57,182 nt of DNA from Phocaeicola faecicola (GTDB lineage: Bacteria > Bacteroidota > Bacteroidia > Bacteroidales > Bacteroidaceae). The notes beneath the pieces were generated by a model. That model ran no database searches. It was not told the origin of the DNA and saw only the letters and a program-made list of their open reading frames with translations. The stretch is from NCBI RefSeq assembly GCF_013618865.1, contig NZ_JABSOE010000026.1, positions 1-57,182 of the forward strand, read 5' to 3'. A program made the position numbers and the translations under genes. Of this stretch, positions 17,111 through 25,625 are shown one piece after another (within the stretch, counting starts at the first letter, position 1; each line of letters opens with the position of its first letter).

Positions 17111-17905
17111 ATGGAAAATACAATGAACAATCGGAATGAAATCCCACAACAAGTGAAGCAAGTCGTTTCCATAGCAGAAACCCTATTGCAGGGGCAGATA
17201 TTGGGAATGTATTTATATGGCTCTGCGACAATGAATAAATTGCGTCCGGACAGTGACATAGATATATTGATAATAACCAGACAAGAATTGAATCTGTCAA
17301 CGAAAAAGGAGTTGACCAAGCAATTATTGGAAATTTCCGGCTTCGTAGGTTGCGCCGAAAAAAGACCATTGGAGATAACTGTCATCCATCAAAAAGACAT
17401 TATTCCGTGGCAGTTTCCGCCCAAATGCGAGTATATGTATGGGGAGTGGCTTCGGAAAGAGATGGAAGCCGGAATGATTCCGCAGGCGTGTTTCGACCCT
17501 GATATAGCGATTCTATTATGGCAGGCGAGAAAAAGTAGTATGACGCTGAAGGGCGCAGATTGCAAACAACTTATTCTCCCGATTCCGTTCCGCGAAATAC
17601 AAAAGGCTATTCAATTTTCTCTACCCGGTTTGATTTCCAATGTTAAGGGAGATGAAAGAAATGTGCTATTGACGCTATCCCGCATGTGGTTTACATTAGA
17701 AACCGAAGACGTGACAACGAAAGATGTTGCTGCGGAGTGGGTGATTCCCCAATTGCCGGAAACCTTTTCTTCCCTGTTGAAAACGGCAAAGGAAGCCTAT
17801 TTGGGAAACCTGTCTGACGAATGGGAAACAATGGAAAATGAAACGCTCGCGCTTACCGGGTTTATGAAAGGTCGGATTGAAGAATTGCTTAAAGCCAAAG
17901 GGTAA
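17111..17905 (+). CDS. Aminoglycoside nucleotidyltransferase, ANT(9)/AadA family
   Basis: A protein of 264 residues. The nucleotidyltransferase motif is YGSATMNKLRPDSDIDIL (GS-x10-DxD), residues about 36-55. Family-specific blocks follow: IIPWQFPPKCEYMYGEWLRKEM, PDIAILLWQARKSS, KGDERNVLLTLSRMW and DVAAEWVIPQLP. These line up with the spectinomycin/streptomycin adenylyltransferases ANT(9) and AadA, closer to ANT(9) as I recall it. It lies 15 bp after the phosphorylase and shares its A/T-rich codon use, so both probably arrived together. Expected product: spectinomycin resistance, perhaps streptomycin. Confidence 0.85.
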   Translation: MENTMNNRNEIPQQVKQVVSIAETLLQGQILGMYLYGSATMNKLRPDSDIDILIITRQELNLSTKKELTKQLLEISGFVGCAEKRPLEITVIHQKDIIPWQFPPKCEYMYGEWLRKEMEAGMIPQACFDPDIAILLWQARKSSMTLKGADCKQLILPIPFREIQKAIQFSLPGLISNVKGDERNVLLTLSRMWFTLETEDVTTKDVAAEWVIPQLPETFSSLLKTAKEAYLGNLSDEWETMENETLALTGFMKGRIEELLKAKG

Positions 17906-17982
17906 AGCAAGCAAAAGCAAGAATATCCCTACAATAAATAAACCGTTTGAAATGGTGCTGCCTCTTTTACAATAATACACCT

Positions 17983-18522
17983 ATGAGAAAAGTAATCCTT
18001 TATATTGCCGTCAGTCTGGATGGCTATATCGCTGACAGCGAAGGTTCCGTTGAATGGATAAGCGGACAAGATAAAAACGTGGAGATGGAAGACACCTTTA
18101 CTCCATTCTTCAGTGGTGTGGACACGGTCATTATGGGAAAGAGAACCTACGACCAAATTGTGACCGAACTTTCTCCCGACCAATGGCCCTACGGGGAAGC
18201 GATGACCTATGTATTGACTCATCACAGTGAAGAAGAGGGCACAGAAAATATCCGTTTCAGGAATATGGATGTATGCCAACTGGTAGAGGAGTTGAAACAG
18301 GAATCGGGTAAAGATGTGTGGATTTGCGGAGGTGCAGAAGTGGCGCAACAACTCATCGCAAACAATCAAATAGACATTTATCATCTGGCGATTATACCGG
18401 TTCTTCTCGGTAACGGCACAAGGCTGTTTGGTGCTACCGATAAGAAAATTGACTTGGAAATGATTCGTACCAAGAAATACAACGGCATAATAGAGGTGGT
18501 ATATAGTCGCAGGAAGATTTGA
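17983..18522 (+). CDS. DHFR-family (RibD C-terminal-like) reductase
   Basis: About 179 residues from the ATG at 17983 (MRKVILYIAVSLDGYIADS). The frame continues upstream to 17947, but the family starts at MRKVILYIA. Diagnostic parts are SLDGYIADSEGSVEW, VIMGKRTYDQI and WICGGAEVAQQL. These proteins share the dihydrofolate reductase fold and are closer to RibD-type reductases than to trimethoprim-resistant DfrA enzymes. It is third in the phosphorylase-ANT-DHFR cassette. The substrate is unknown and a resistance role is not established. Confidence 0.78.
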   Translation: MRKVILYIAVSLDGYIADSEGSVEWISGQDKNVEMEDTFTPFFSGVDTVIMGKRTYDQIVTELSPDQWPYGEAMTYVLTHHSEEEGTENIRFRNMDVCQLVEELKQESGKDVWICGGAEVAQQLIANNQIDIYHLAIIPVLLGNGTRLFGATDKKIDLEMIRTKKYNGIIEVVYSRRKI

Positions 18523-18702
18523 TGTTTACTGTTTTAAAATCTTCTCCCTTTAGAATACACGATTAAAGATTACGACCATATTTCCGATTTACTGCTCGTA
18601 AATTATTGATTAATAATCAGTTGTAAATACTAACATTATAAATTAGAGACTATATAAACAAGAAAAACATTCATACACATTTTCTATTTTTGAGAAAATT
18701 CG

Positions 18703-18928
18703 TATCTTTGCACATAAGAGAGTTATTTGACAGCATAGCAACGCAAAACGCTGAAATTCGCACAGTTGCTAAATCGTTACCTCTATTTCTCAAATAATTC
18801 GCTAAAAGTTTATTCTTCAATCGGTTAAGTCAAACCGATAAAAATCTAAAATAAAAATTATGGTTGACCTTCATTATAGGCTACCACCACCTATCAGGAA
18901 GGTGAAAATAAGCCTAAATAATGTTTGA
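18703..18928 (+). promoter_or_regulatory. Leader region with promoter, short proline-rich ORF and hairpin
   Basis: The 500 bp between the DHFR-like gene and the next gene hold a -7 element TATCTTTG at 18703-18710. Downstream is a 22-codon ORF (18860-18928, ATG to TGA) whose peptide contains RLPPPIRK. Within that ORF, CACCT/AGGTG and AGGCT/AGCCT form nested stems (about 18879-18915). A Pro-Pro-Pro stretch can stall ribosomes, and this layout is that of a translational attenuator. No recognised resistance gene follows, so it may be an orphan left by a deletion or may control the gene at 19023. Confidence 0.4.
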
Positions 18929-19022
18929 TTTAACGTTGATTATAGCTGATGTCTGAGAAGAATCACTATATGTGGAATAAAGGTTGTAACTTTGCAAATA
19001 AAAAACACATTGTATATTGAGT

Positions 19023-19964
19023 ATGGGCATTTTAAGCAAGTTATTTGGCAACAAGAAGAAATACGAAGCTGATGAGCAGCACAAGGAACAGGGGAAAAGA
19101 AAATCCTCTCCTGTTCTGCCCACGCTCATGCATGACGAGCCAGCTAGTCTTGCCAAATACGTGGATAAGAAGATGCCTGTGCTTGTTATCGGAGGCAAGT
19201 ACCATCAGACACAAGTTGTTCTCACTTCCAATCCAAATGAGAAGAAGTTTACGGCCAGTAATGGAAAGGCATACCCTGGTGTTACCATAGGAATGGTGAT
19301 GGGAACAGGAGGTGTGAAGGAACAGCAAAATCCGAAAGAGCTAAAGATTTGTCCATCCAACCCGAAAACAGCAGATTTGCCCAAAGGCGAGAAAAAGGAA
19401 CAGCAAAAGAAACCTTTCGTTCTCACGTTTCCAACGAATATCAAGCACCCGACTCTCGGAGAACGCTATGATGAGTATTGTGCCAGTCTTCCTCCATTTG
19501 ACTTTTATGAGGGTGATAACGAAGACAAAATCCCTGCTGATGCGGACATGGAAATCAGTGATTACCTGAACAGGCTGGCAGACACACTCGCATATTGTAG
19601 GGATGTTGAGAAGAAGCAAGGATTTGTGGTAGCGGAACAATACTATCTGTTCCTTATCGGTCATCATCCGTGGGAACCTGATGCCTACGATGACCTGTTG
19701 GAACTGTATCGCAACAATGGCAAGAACGATGCGTTTGAAGCCTTGCGCCTTTATTCCATAGACCATTTCTCTAAGAGACGTGAACGGATGGAACGGCAAC
19801 TGACCGCACTTGCAGAACAGCAGGGAGTGAAAGAGATGGCAACGGAAGCTATAAGAAAAGGGGAAAAGGTCTCGTACTTCCGAGGGCTGTTTACCCTGTA
19901 CGACCCTTTCCCCTGCATAGAGCATTGGAAGCGGTTGATCCCTATCTTCTCGGGCCCCGAGTAG
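19023..19964 (+). CDS. Hypothetical protein of IME-A
   Basis: About 313 residues from the ATG at 19023 (MGILSKLFGNKKKYEADEQ). The first 150 residues are basic, polar and low in complexity. The C-terminal 160 residues are helical and acidic (DMEISDYLNRLADTLAYCRDVEKKQG, then a block containing HHPWEPDAYDDLLELYRNNG). No signal peptide or membrane segment. A -7 like TAACTTTG lies about 30 bp upstream. The 3' end overlaps the convergent relaxase gene by 23 bp. I do not recognise it. Confidence 0.6.
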   Translation: MGILSKLFGNKKKYEADEQHKEQGKRKSSPVLPTLMHDEPASLAKYVDKKMPVLVIGGKYHQTQVVLTSNPNEKKFTASNGKAYPGVTIGMVMGTGGVKEQQNPKELKICPSNPKTADLPKGEKKEQQKKPFVLTFPTNIKHPTLGERYDEYCASLPPFDFYEGDNEDKIPADADMEISDYLNRLADTLAYCRDVEKKQGFVVAEQYYLFLIGHHPWEPDAYDDLLELYRNNGKNDAFEALRLYSIDHFSKRRERMERQLTALAEQQGVKEMATEAIRKGEKVSYFRGLFTLYDPFPCIEHWKRLIPIFSGPE

Positions 19965-21408
19965 CAGACTTGGAAGGTTTGTTCCTGCTGGCATATCTGG
20001 CGGCACGATGGGCAAACCTCCACCAGTCCTCATCTTCATCTTTCTTTGGTTTGTCATCAGACGACGAACCGCCACCACCACCTGAATACATGGGAGTGGT
20101 AGCATCACCGATGGCGGCTGCCACCATCCCTGCGGCACTGGAAATGACATCACCAAGAGAGCCGTCAAACAGGTCTTCAACGATAGTTCCCTGCACACTC
20201 TGCAAAGCATAGGCAGTTGGCTTCGGCATATTCTCCAGGAATGTTCGCAAGCCAGAAAGCAGTTCATCGAAGATTGCCCCTTTGACCATCATGACTGAAT
20301 TGCCCAGTTGTGCCTCCTTCATCCTTTCCACATTATTTGCCGCTTGTCTCACCGCTACCTCAGCATTAGCCTGCCGCTGGCGAAGCGATGCAATCTGGTT
20401 CTCACATTGCATGAGTCGGCTCTTGCGGTCACGGATTTTGTCACCCAAGGCAATCTTCTGCTTCATCAGTTCTGATGTTCGTTCCTCATATTCATCCAGA
20501 GTGATTTTCTTGTTCTCCAAGTCCTGCTTCAAGGATTCAATCTGATGGCTAAGTCCATTGTATTGCAGTTCCAACTTGCTGATAAAGATTCTAAGCTCAA
20601 TGGCTCGGTTTTCCAACTCCGGCAACTCCCGCTTCAACTGATAGTACATCTGCACTTTGTCTTTATGCTGTGCGCCCGAAATCTCCACAGGGTCGCCACG
20701 CATCAATCCATATTGGCTGTTCACCTGTTCGTAGAGTTCCGTGTGCAGCTGCTTCATAATCTCCTGTCCTGTTGCCTTGTCCTTGCCGAACAGCCCTTTG
20801 TATGAAACCACAGGTCGTTCCCTGCCAGTCTTCTTTTCTGTTCTCATCACAACAGGAATGATGGTCGCATGGCAATGTGCCGTAGTCTCGTCAAGATGCA
20901 CATCAAATCCGATGATGTTCTCTTCACCATACTTCTTTGCCATCCAGTCATAGAGGTCGATAGCCCATTGCTCGATTTCATTCATTCGCTGGATGTGGCT
21001 GTTGTCCGCTGTTCCGTCACGCTCGAAATCGACAGCCTGATTGCCGAATGCCATCATGTTCATTACTTCGTGGTCACCGCTGAAAACGAACTCCACAATC
21101 TGGTTGGACATCTTCGCAGCTGCTGGGTTGTTCTTCTTTACCTCCGGGTTAGGCTTCACGCCCAGTTCCTCCAACCTCTCCTTGAAACGTTCCTCAACAG
21201 GTTTTGATGTTCCTATCTTTTGGATAATGCCACCCTTGGCGACCTCAAAATTGAGATGTGCACGGGTGATGTCGTACCAATGCAGCGGTTTCTTGTTCAC
21301 TGTCTGATAGTGCTTCTCGTCCCACCTGCGCTGGTTCTCGGCTGCCTCCATCGCTCCGATGGACTTTCTGCCCTCAAAGTGCATCGCACCTTTTGGTTCA
21401 TTACTCAT
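19942..21408 (-). CDS. MobV-family relaxase of IME-A
   Basis: A protein of 488 residues. The N-terminal domain has Mob_Pre/MobV features: LHWYDITRAHLNFEV and the metal-binding motif HLDETTAHCHATIIPV near residues 170-185, which fits the HxDExxPHxH-type motif III. A long coiled coil follows (about 260-375), then a Gly/Ser-rich and basic tail (SGGGGGSSSDDKPKK). The relaxase nicks oriT and pilots the strand through a helper channel. The 273 bp upstream are rich in inverted repeats and probably hold oriT. Confidence 0.88.
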   Translation of the reverse strand: MSNEPKGAMHFEGRKSIGAMEAAENQRRWDEKHYQTVNKKPLHWYDITRAHLNFEVAKGGIIQKIGTSKPVEERFKERLEELGVKPNPEVKKNNPAAAKMSNQIVEFVFSGDHEVMNMMAFGNQAVDFERDGTADNSHIQRMNEIEQWAIDLYDWMAKKYGEENIIGFDVHLDETTAHCHATIIPVVMRTEKKTGRERPVVSYKGLFGKDKATGQEIMKQLHTELYEQVNSQYGLMRGDPVEISGAQHKDKVQMYYQLKRELPELENRAIELRIFISKLELQYNGLSHQIESLKQDLENKKITLDEYEERTSELMKQKIALGDKIRDRKSRLMQCENQIASLRQRQANAEVAVRQAANNVERMKEAQLGNSVMMVKGAIFDELLSGLRTFLENMPKPTAYALQSVQGTIVEDLFDGSLGDVISSAAGMVAAAIGDATTPMYSGGGGGSSSDDKPKKDEDEDWWRFAHRAARYASRNKPSKSATRGPRR

Positions 21409-21681
21409 ATTTCTGTTCTGTTACGTTATAGTTCTACATTGGGGATGTCCTCACGTTCCATGCCTATGGATCGTGAGACATTCCTTTTCTTGTATTGTTT
21501 AGGGGTAGTGGGGCATTCATCCATGTCCTAGGCGATAGGCTGGCATGGCAGGCACGGGAACATGTGGGGCATGAGACCGTTGCTGTGCCGCCCAGAACCT
21601 CGCAGAGGTGAACGGGCATATTGTGTTATGCCCCCACTTAATCAGTTGGGCCGTGGAGCAAGCTCTGCGCGCCCGACCATC
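21409..21681. other. Probable oriT region of IME-A
   Basis: The gap between the relaxase start and the winged-helix gene. It contains a long hairpin at 21450-21477 (CTCACG-T-TCCAT, loop GCCT, ATGGA-T-CGTGAG) and a second at 21614-21633 (GGGCATA, 6-nt loop, TATGCCC). The sequence is G/C-richer than its flanks. Inverted repeats just upstream of a MobV gene are the usual place for its nick site; I could not identify the nick itself. Confidence 0.6.
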
Positions 21682-22335
21682 CTACTCATGCTGCCCATAA
21701 GGAACAACAGTTCCGTCTTCGTCAGCGAAATCAAAGAGGCTCTGAGGCATCTTTACAGCCTTGGAGGGTATAGTTACCTCGGAAGAGGTTATAATAGCCG
21801 TCTGAGGCTTTTCTGGTGTCTCCATGATGACAGTGGCCGTATCTGCACCTTGTACGGATTGGACTGGTGGTGATAAAACTGGAGAAGTCTGATTCCTCTC
21901 AGCAAGGAGAAGACGGTTGGGATTTGTGAACACCTGTCCCATGGCATGACCATCCTGCACACTCACGACATCTACAATGGAGGTGACGAAATCAGACGAG
22001 CGGCTGATAAGTCCGAGCTGTTCCATCTTGTCGAGCAGGTTACGCCCCTGCTTGCGCTTGATACCCCATACTTCTTCAAGGGAAGATACCGAGAGCGAAC
22101 ATTGGCAGGTGCCTGTATCGACACGGATACCTCGCACCATTTGCGACTTGTCACCGATGGTCATAGTGTGGAGGATGTACAGATAGTACATGAGGTTAAG
22201 CCGTCCTTTTGTTGTCCCCATAAGGAATGTAATTGCATCCGCTGAAAGATGAAGCGTGATGTCTGTAAAGGGAAATGACTTCTCCAGAAAGGAGTCAATA
22301 GGCAGAATTGCTGCCTCGTTGTTGTTGCTTTGCAT
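21682..22335 (-). CDS. Winged-helix-like replication/mobilization accessory protein of IME-A
   Basis: About 217 residues from the Met at 22335 (MQSNNNEAAILPIDSFLEKS); the frame is open upstream to 22458, but those codons look like leader sequence. It is homologous to the 228-aa protein at 27299 in IME-B. Shared order: an N-terminal helical block, SLSVSSLEEVWGIKRKQGRNLLDKMEQLGLIS against a WDIGRKAVCRLLEDFSERGLI stretch, then a strand ending near FTNP/IENP. That resembles a winged helix. Being conserved in both IMEs next to xis and mob genes, it may control replication, excision or mobilization. The tail is Pro/Ser/Thr-rich. Confidence 0.65.
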   Translation of the reverse strand: MQSNNNEAAILPIDSFLEKSFPFTDITLHLSADAITFLMGTTKGRLNLMYYLYILHTMTIGDKSQMVRGIRVDTGTCQCSLSVSSLEEVWGIKRKQGRNLLDKMEQLGLISRSSDFVTSIVDVVSVQDGHAMGQVFTNPNRLLLAERNQTSPVLSPPVQSVQGADTATVIMETPEKPQTAIITSSEVTIPSKAVKMPQSLFDFADEDGTVVPYGQHE

Positions 22336-22641
22336 ATTCAGTAAAAAGAAAAATGGAACGGCAGACAGATGTGCCTTGCTTCCAGCGCATGGTGTTCCTG
22401 CCATGCCGTCCCGGGTTTGACATTTGGTTAATTGATAAATTCCGTGGGCAATCCACATTTACAAGACTGGTACAGTATCTGCGTACAAAAGGCAGAATGA
22501 TTGCTGTGCCGTTGGAACTAACTGGCTTAGAGAAGTGGAAAGATGGAACATTTCATTTTGCTGTTCTTTCGTAGTAATACGGCTTTATACCTGATAGGGT
22601 GATTAACCTTGCAGCGTTAGGATTATTATTCTTTCGGCATT

Positions 22642-22656
22642 AAGGTTATTAACCTT
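22642..22656. promoter_or_regulatory. Palindromic operator-like site upstream of the winged-helix gene
   Basis: AAGGTTATTAACCTT is a 15-bp palindrome. A partial copy (TGATTAACCTTGC) lies at about 22600. It sits between two minus-strand genes, in front of the gene starting at 22335. A binding site for an IME regulator is plausible. Confidence 0.4.
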
Positions 22657-22713
22657 TCAACCTTTGAAATCGATAAATGTTGTTGTTCCAAACAGAGGGA
22701 AGAAAGGGAAATG

Positions 22714-23010
22714 TCATCTATGCCAGCCCAATTGTTGCTTGGGCGCATCGTCCTCAGCTATCCTCTTTAATTCCTGTTCCACCTTATGCAATTCATCCTT
22801 GCTTAGGAAAGCGATACTCCTGATGGTGAGCTGCTGCGCACAGATTCTTCTCCTGTCAATGATGCTCTCATCCGTTATGGCTTTGTTCGCACCTACCTCC
22901 TTCATATAATCATTGACTGCATCACGCATGGAGAATTGCCTTAGCCCAGTCTTTGCCCAGTGGACAGCCAGCTCTACTGCCAGTTTCTGCTTGTCCTCGT
23001 ATTCTGCCAT
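22714..23010 (-). CDS. Small hypothetical protein of IME-A
   Basis: A protein of 98 residues, highly charged and helical (MAEYEDKQKLAVELAVHWAKTG and ITIRSIAFLSKDELHKVEQELKR-like segments). It lies 8 bp after the HTH gene at 23019, so it is cotranscribed with it. No recognised domain. Confidence 0.55.
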   Translation of the reverse strand: MAEYEDKQKLAVELAVHWAKTGLRQFSMRDAVNDYMKEVGANKAITDESIIDRRRICAQQLTIRSIAFLSKDELHKVEQELKRIAEDDAPKQQLGWHR

Positions 23011-23018
23011 ACTCCAGT

Positions 23019-23354
23019 CTATTTGGTGGCGAGACGCTGAATGATTCGTTCTGCCTCCTCGGAAATCTCCGCCTCAGAGGACACACGGTTCTTCCGTACC
23101 CATGCCAAGAGGTCTGACTTCTCGAAGAAGATCATCTTGCCATTCGGCTTGTAGAACGGGATGGTCTGCTCGTGGGTCATCTTGTAGAGAGAACTGCGGG
23201 CAATGCCCATGAACTTGGCAGCCTCTTCCAAGGTCAGCACATCCTTCCCCTGATGGAGAAGCTGCTCCAAGGACTGGACTCGCCCCTGGAGTTCGGCAAC
23301 CTGCTTGCTGAGGTTTGCCTCCTTGTTACTTTGTACTTGTTGTGTCATACGCAA
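23019..23354 (-). CDS. HTH/excisionase-like DNA-binding protein of IME-A
   Basis: A protein of 111 residues. A coiled-coil N-terminus (about 10-35) precedes an excisionase-type MerR-like HTH: VLTLEEAAKFMGIARSSLYK, then IPFYKPNGKMIFFEKSDLLAWV. Such proteins bend att DNA to direct excision or regulate the element. A -7 TAACTTTG on the minus strand lies at 23471-23478. From there to the right end (about 400 bp) I see no gene, only the subterminal repeat at 23814-23831. Confidence 0.8.
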   Translation of the reverse strand: MRMTQQVQSNKEANLSKQVAELQGRVQSLEQLLHQGKDVLTLEEAAKFMGIARSSLYKMTHEQTIPFYKPNGKMIFFEKSDLLAWVRKNRVSSEAEISEEAERIIQRLATK

Positions 23355-23887
23355 TTATTTTTAGTGAATATATATATGTCTATGTACCTTGATGATGTCT
23401 GGAGGTGTATAAGCCACTCCGATAAGGAACAACTGTCCACATCTGCCCAAGAACATCAGTCCGGCAAAAGCAAAGTTACTATGGTTATATCAGCGCAATG
23501 CAATCTTATATCGAATAGAAGACTGAATTTAATTGTAATTATCATTTGAGTATGATTATAAGCCAATAATCATACTTAAAAATGCCAAAGAATGATTTTA
23601 TCTTCGATTTGAAAATATATCAAACATCGCAACTTCGTGCCAGATGACGAGACCGAAATCTGATGAAATCCGAGGACAAAAATTAGAGAGAAAGCAACTC
23701 CAAACAAGAGAAAGATGAGAGGACAAACGAAAAAGGAAAACATTCATTTTTTCAATTCCGACCTGCCAATATGCCCTCGCACCACCTTCATTTGATTTTT
23801 TTATTGCTATTTTGGTGCAGGTTTGTTGCAGGTGCTGTATATTGGAGTATAATCTGACTGATACAGAATGAGTTAAGTTATAAAAAT

Positions 23888-23900
23888 AACCTACGAAGTA
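23888..23900. other. Right attachment core of IME-A
   Basis: AACCTACGAAGTA, the direct repeat of the left core with one mismatch. To its right the intact traJ middle fragment begins. Confidence 0.75.
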
Positions 23901-24054
23901 GAGCATGGCTCCGTAGAAATGAACTGTCAAATAACGGGTTAGCCACTTCGCCCACGCTCCTTCCCACTTGGGCAGCAACGAAAATGCCCATTGTATTGGA
24001 CCGAATATAGTGAGCATTCCGAGCAATATCTGCTGACAGTATATCGTCGCCCAC
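23888..24054 (-). pseudogene. traJ: traJ, middle fragment between the two IMEs
   Basis: Reading leftwards from 24053 it encodes WATIYCQQILLGMLTIFGPI and on through QWAFSLLPKWEGAWAKW to HFYGAMLYFVG, about 55 residues of a polytopic TraJ. The same WAT residues end the N-terminal fragment near 35500, and YFVG begins the C-terminal fragment at 12536. It proves that both insertions entered a single gene and that IME-A and IME-B each integrated independently. Confidence 0.9.
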
Positions 24055-24244
24055 GATTCAATATTTATATTTAGTGAAATTCAATTTTAGATATATTATT
24101 TGTATATCAGTTATTTGCATATATTTTCATTTGCTTTGAATACTCACGAATTTTCACGGTTTTAGAAAATATTGGTACTATTTGATACCATATTTCGGGA
24201 TATATTTTGTACCTTTGTAGCACCATAATCAAGATATATCGCAT

Positions 24245-25615
24245 ATGGATTTCATCTTCATCAAATCGTCCAAGAAAGGAAAAGAGGACTTCGGTTCCAT
24301 CTATGCTCGTGTGCGTACAGGCAAGGCAAATCTGAAAGTCGTAACAGGCTTCACCATCAAGCAGCTTGAATGGGAAAAATACCGTTCCCTGCAATACTCC
24401 TCGTCTGCCCTGATGTCAAGCATCGGAATAAAGTACGGACAGTTCGCCCAAGTCCTCGCAAGGATAAAAACGGCATTTGAGGCTGACGGCTTCAATCCCA
24501 AAGAAGCCAAGAGTATCATTGAAAGCGTGAAACACGATGTACTTAACGGAATGATGCAGATTGTGGAGGTAAAACCGAAGGGCAGGATGCTGTTCGAGGA
24601 TTATCTTACCTCTTATATAGAAGATATGGAACTCGGACGGCGCACCAAGAAAGGTCGTACCGTGAAAGTTTCTCCGGCTTACATAAAAGGTTTGCGTATT
24701 ATCTTGGGACAGATCCGCAATTACCAAAAGGAAATGCACCGCAAACTCGGATTGGACGATATGACGATGGAAACCCGCAACAGTCTTGTCGGTTACTGGA
24801 AAGAGCGTGGGCTAATGCCCAACGCCATCAATTCGTATATGACCGATGTCCGCACGGTGGCAAAGGCGGCTTACGAGGACAAGCTGACCAAATGCGATGA
24901 CTTCTGCCATTCTGACTTTGTCCCGAAAAAGGAAGATGTGGATAATATCTACCTCACGCCAGAGCAGATACAGGAAATGCTTGACCTTGACCTTTCCACC
25001 AAAGAAGCCGTTAAAGAAAGATTGCAATCTTTGAACATAGACGAAGAAGAAAAACTATTGCAGCTATCCAAATGCCGCATTACCCATATCAGAACATTGG
25101 AACACGTAAGGGATGTTTTCATTGTCGGCTGTCTGACCGGACAGCGTGTTTCCGACTATTCAAGAATATGCGAGGACATGATAACCGAAATTGGCGGTAC
25201 GGAGTTCATTCTCATTACCCAGCAGAAAACGGAAAAGAAAGTCTATATTCCCGTTGACAGGCGTGTGAGAGCCATCCTTGCCAAATATGACGGAGCGTTA
25301 CCCCATGTCTGCCCCAATGAAATGAACAAACTGGCAAAAACGCTTGGGCTGTTATTAGGCTGGACTCACGATTGTGGTTTTGACGAGAAACGGCTCAACC
25401 CCAAACGTGGACGGCGGTTCTGCGATATGCTTCTTTCGCATACCGCCCGAAGGAGTTTCGCCACCAATGCGTACAAGGCAGGAGTGCCACTATCTTCCAT
25501 CCAAGCCATCACAGGACACAGCAGCGAAGCGCAGTTACGCCGCTACCTGAAATTGGATGCGGAAGAAAAAGCCGTCATTGCGTTAAGGGATTTTAAGGGT
25601 GTCATAGAAGTATAA
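24245..25615 (+). CDS. Tyrosine integrase of IME-B
   Basis: A protein of 456 residues, long for the family because of an insertion around 230-290. Catalytic elements: Arg in CLTGQRVSDYSR, the box SHTARRSFATNAY, TGHSSEAQL and Tyr in RRYLKLD. The His of the usual HxxR box reads H-T-A-R, as in NBU and other Bacteroides integrases. The promoter region overlaps the left arm sites; a -7 TACCTTTG lies at 24210-24217, so integrase may autoregulate. The next gene starts 10 bp after the stop. Confidence 0.92.
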   Translation: MDFIFIKSSKKGKEDFGSIYARVRTGKANLKVVTGFTIKQLEWEKYRSLQYSSSALMSSIGIKYGQFAQVLARIKTAFEADGFNPKEAKSIIESVKHDVLNGMMQIVEVKPKGRMLFEDYLTSYIEDMELGRRTKKGRTVKVSPAYIKGLRIILGQIRNYQKEMHRKLGLDDMTMETRNSLVGYWKERGLMPNAINSYMTDVRTVAKAAYEDKLTKCDDFCHSDFVPKKEDVDNIYLTPEQIQEMLDLDLSTKEAVKERLQSLNIDEEEKLLQLSKCRITHIRTLEHVRDVFIVGCLTGQRVSDYSRICEDMITEIGGTEFILITQQKTEKKVYIPVDRRVRAILAKYDGALPHVCPNEMNKLAKTLGLLLGWTHDCGFDEKRLNPKRGRRFCDMLLSHTARRSFATNAYKAGVPLSSIQAITGHSSEAQLRRYLKLDAEEKAVIALRDFKGVIEV

Positions 25616-25625
25616 GGAGGAAGTT

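Larger units (their letters stand above)
12537..23900 (+). mobile_element. IME-A, an 11.4-kb integrative mobilizable element in traJ
   Basis: Bounded by the 13-bp cores at 12524-12536 and 23888-23900. Subterminal direct repeats lie near the two ends: GGTGCAAATTTGTTGCAG at 12660-12677 and GGTGCAGGTTTGTTGCAG at 23814-23831, plus a further TTTGTTGC at 12679-12686. These look like integrase arm sites. Contents: two integrases, a WYL-phosphorylase fusion, a resistance cassette, a MobV relaxase, a winged-helix protein and an HTH/excisionase-like protein. There are no channel genes, so transfer would depend on a helper ICE. Confidence 0.82.
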
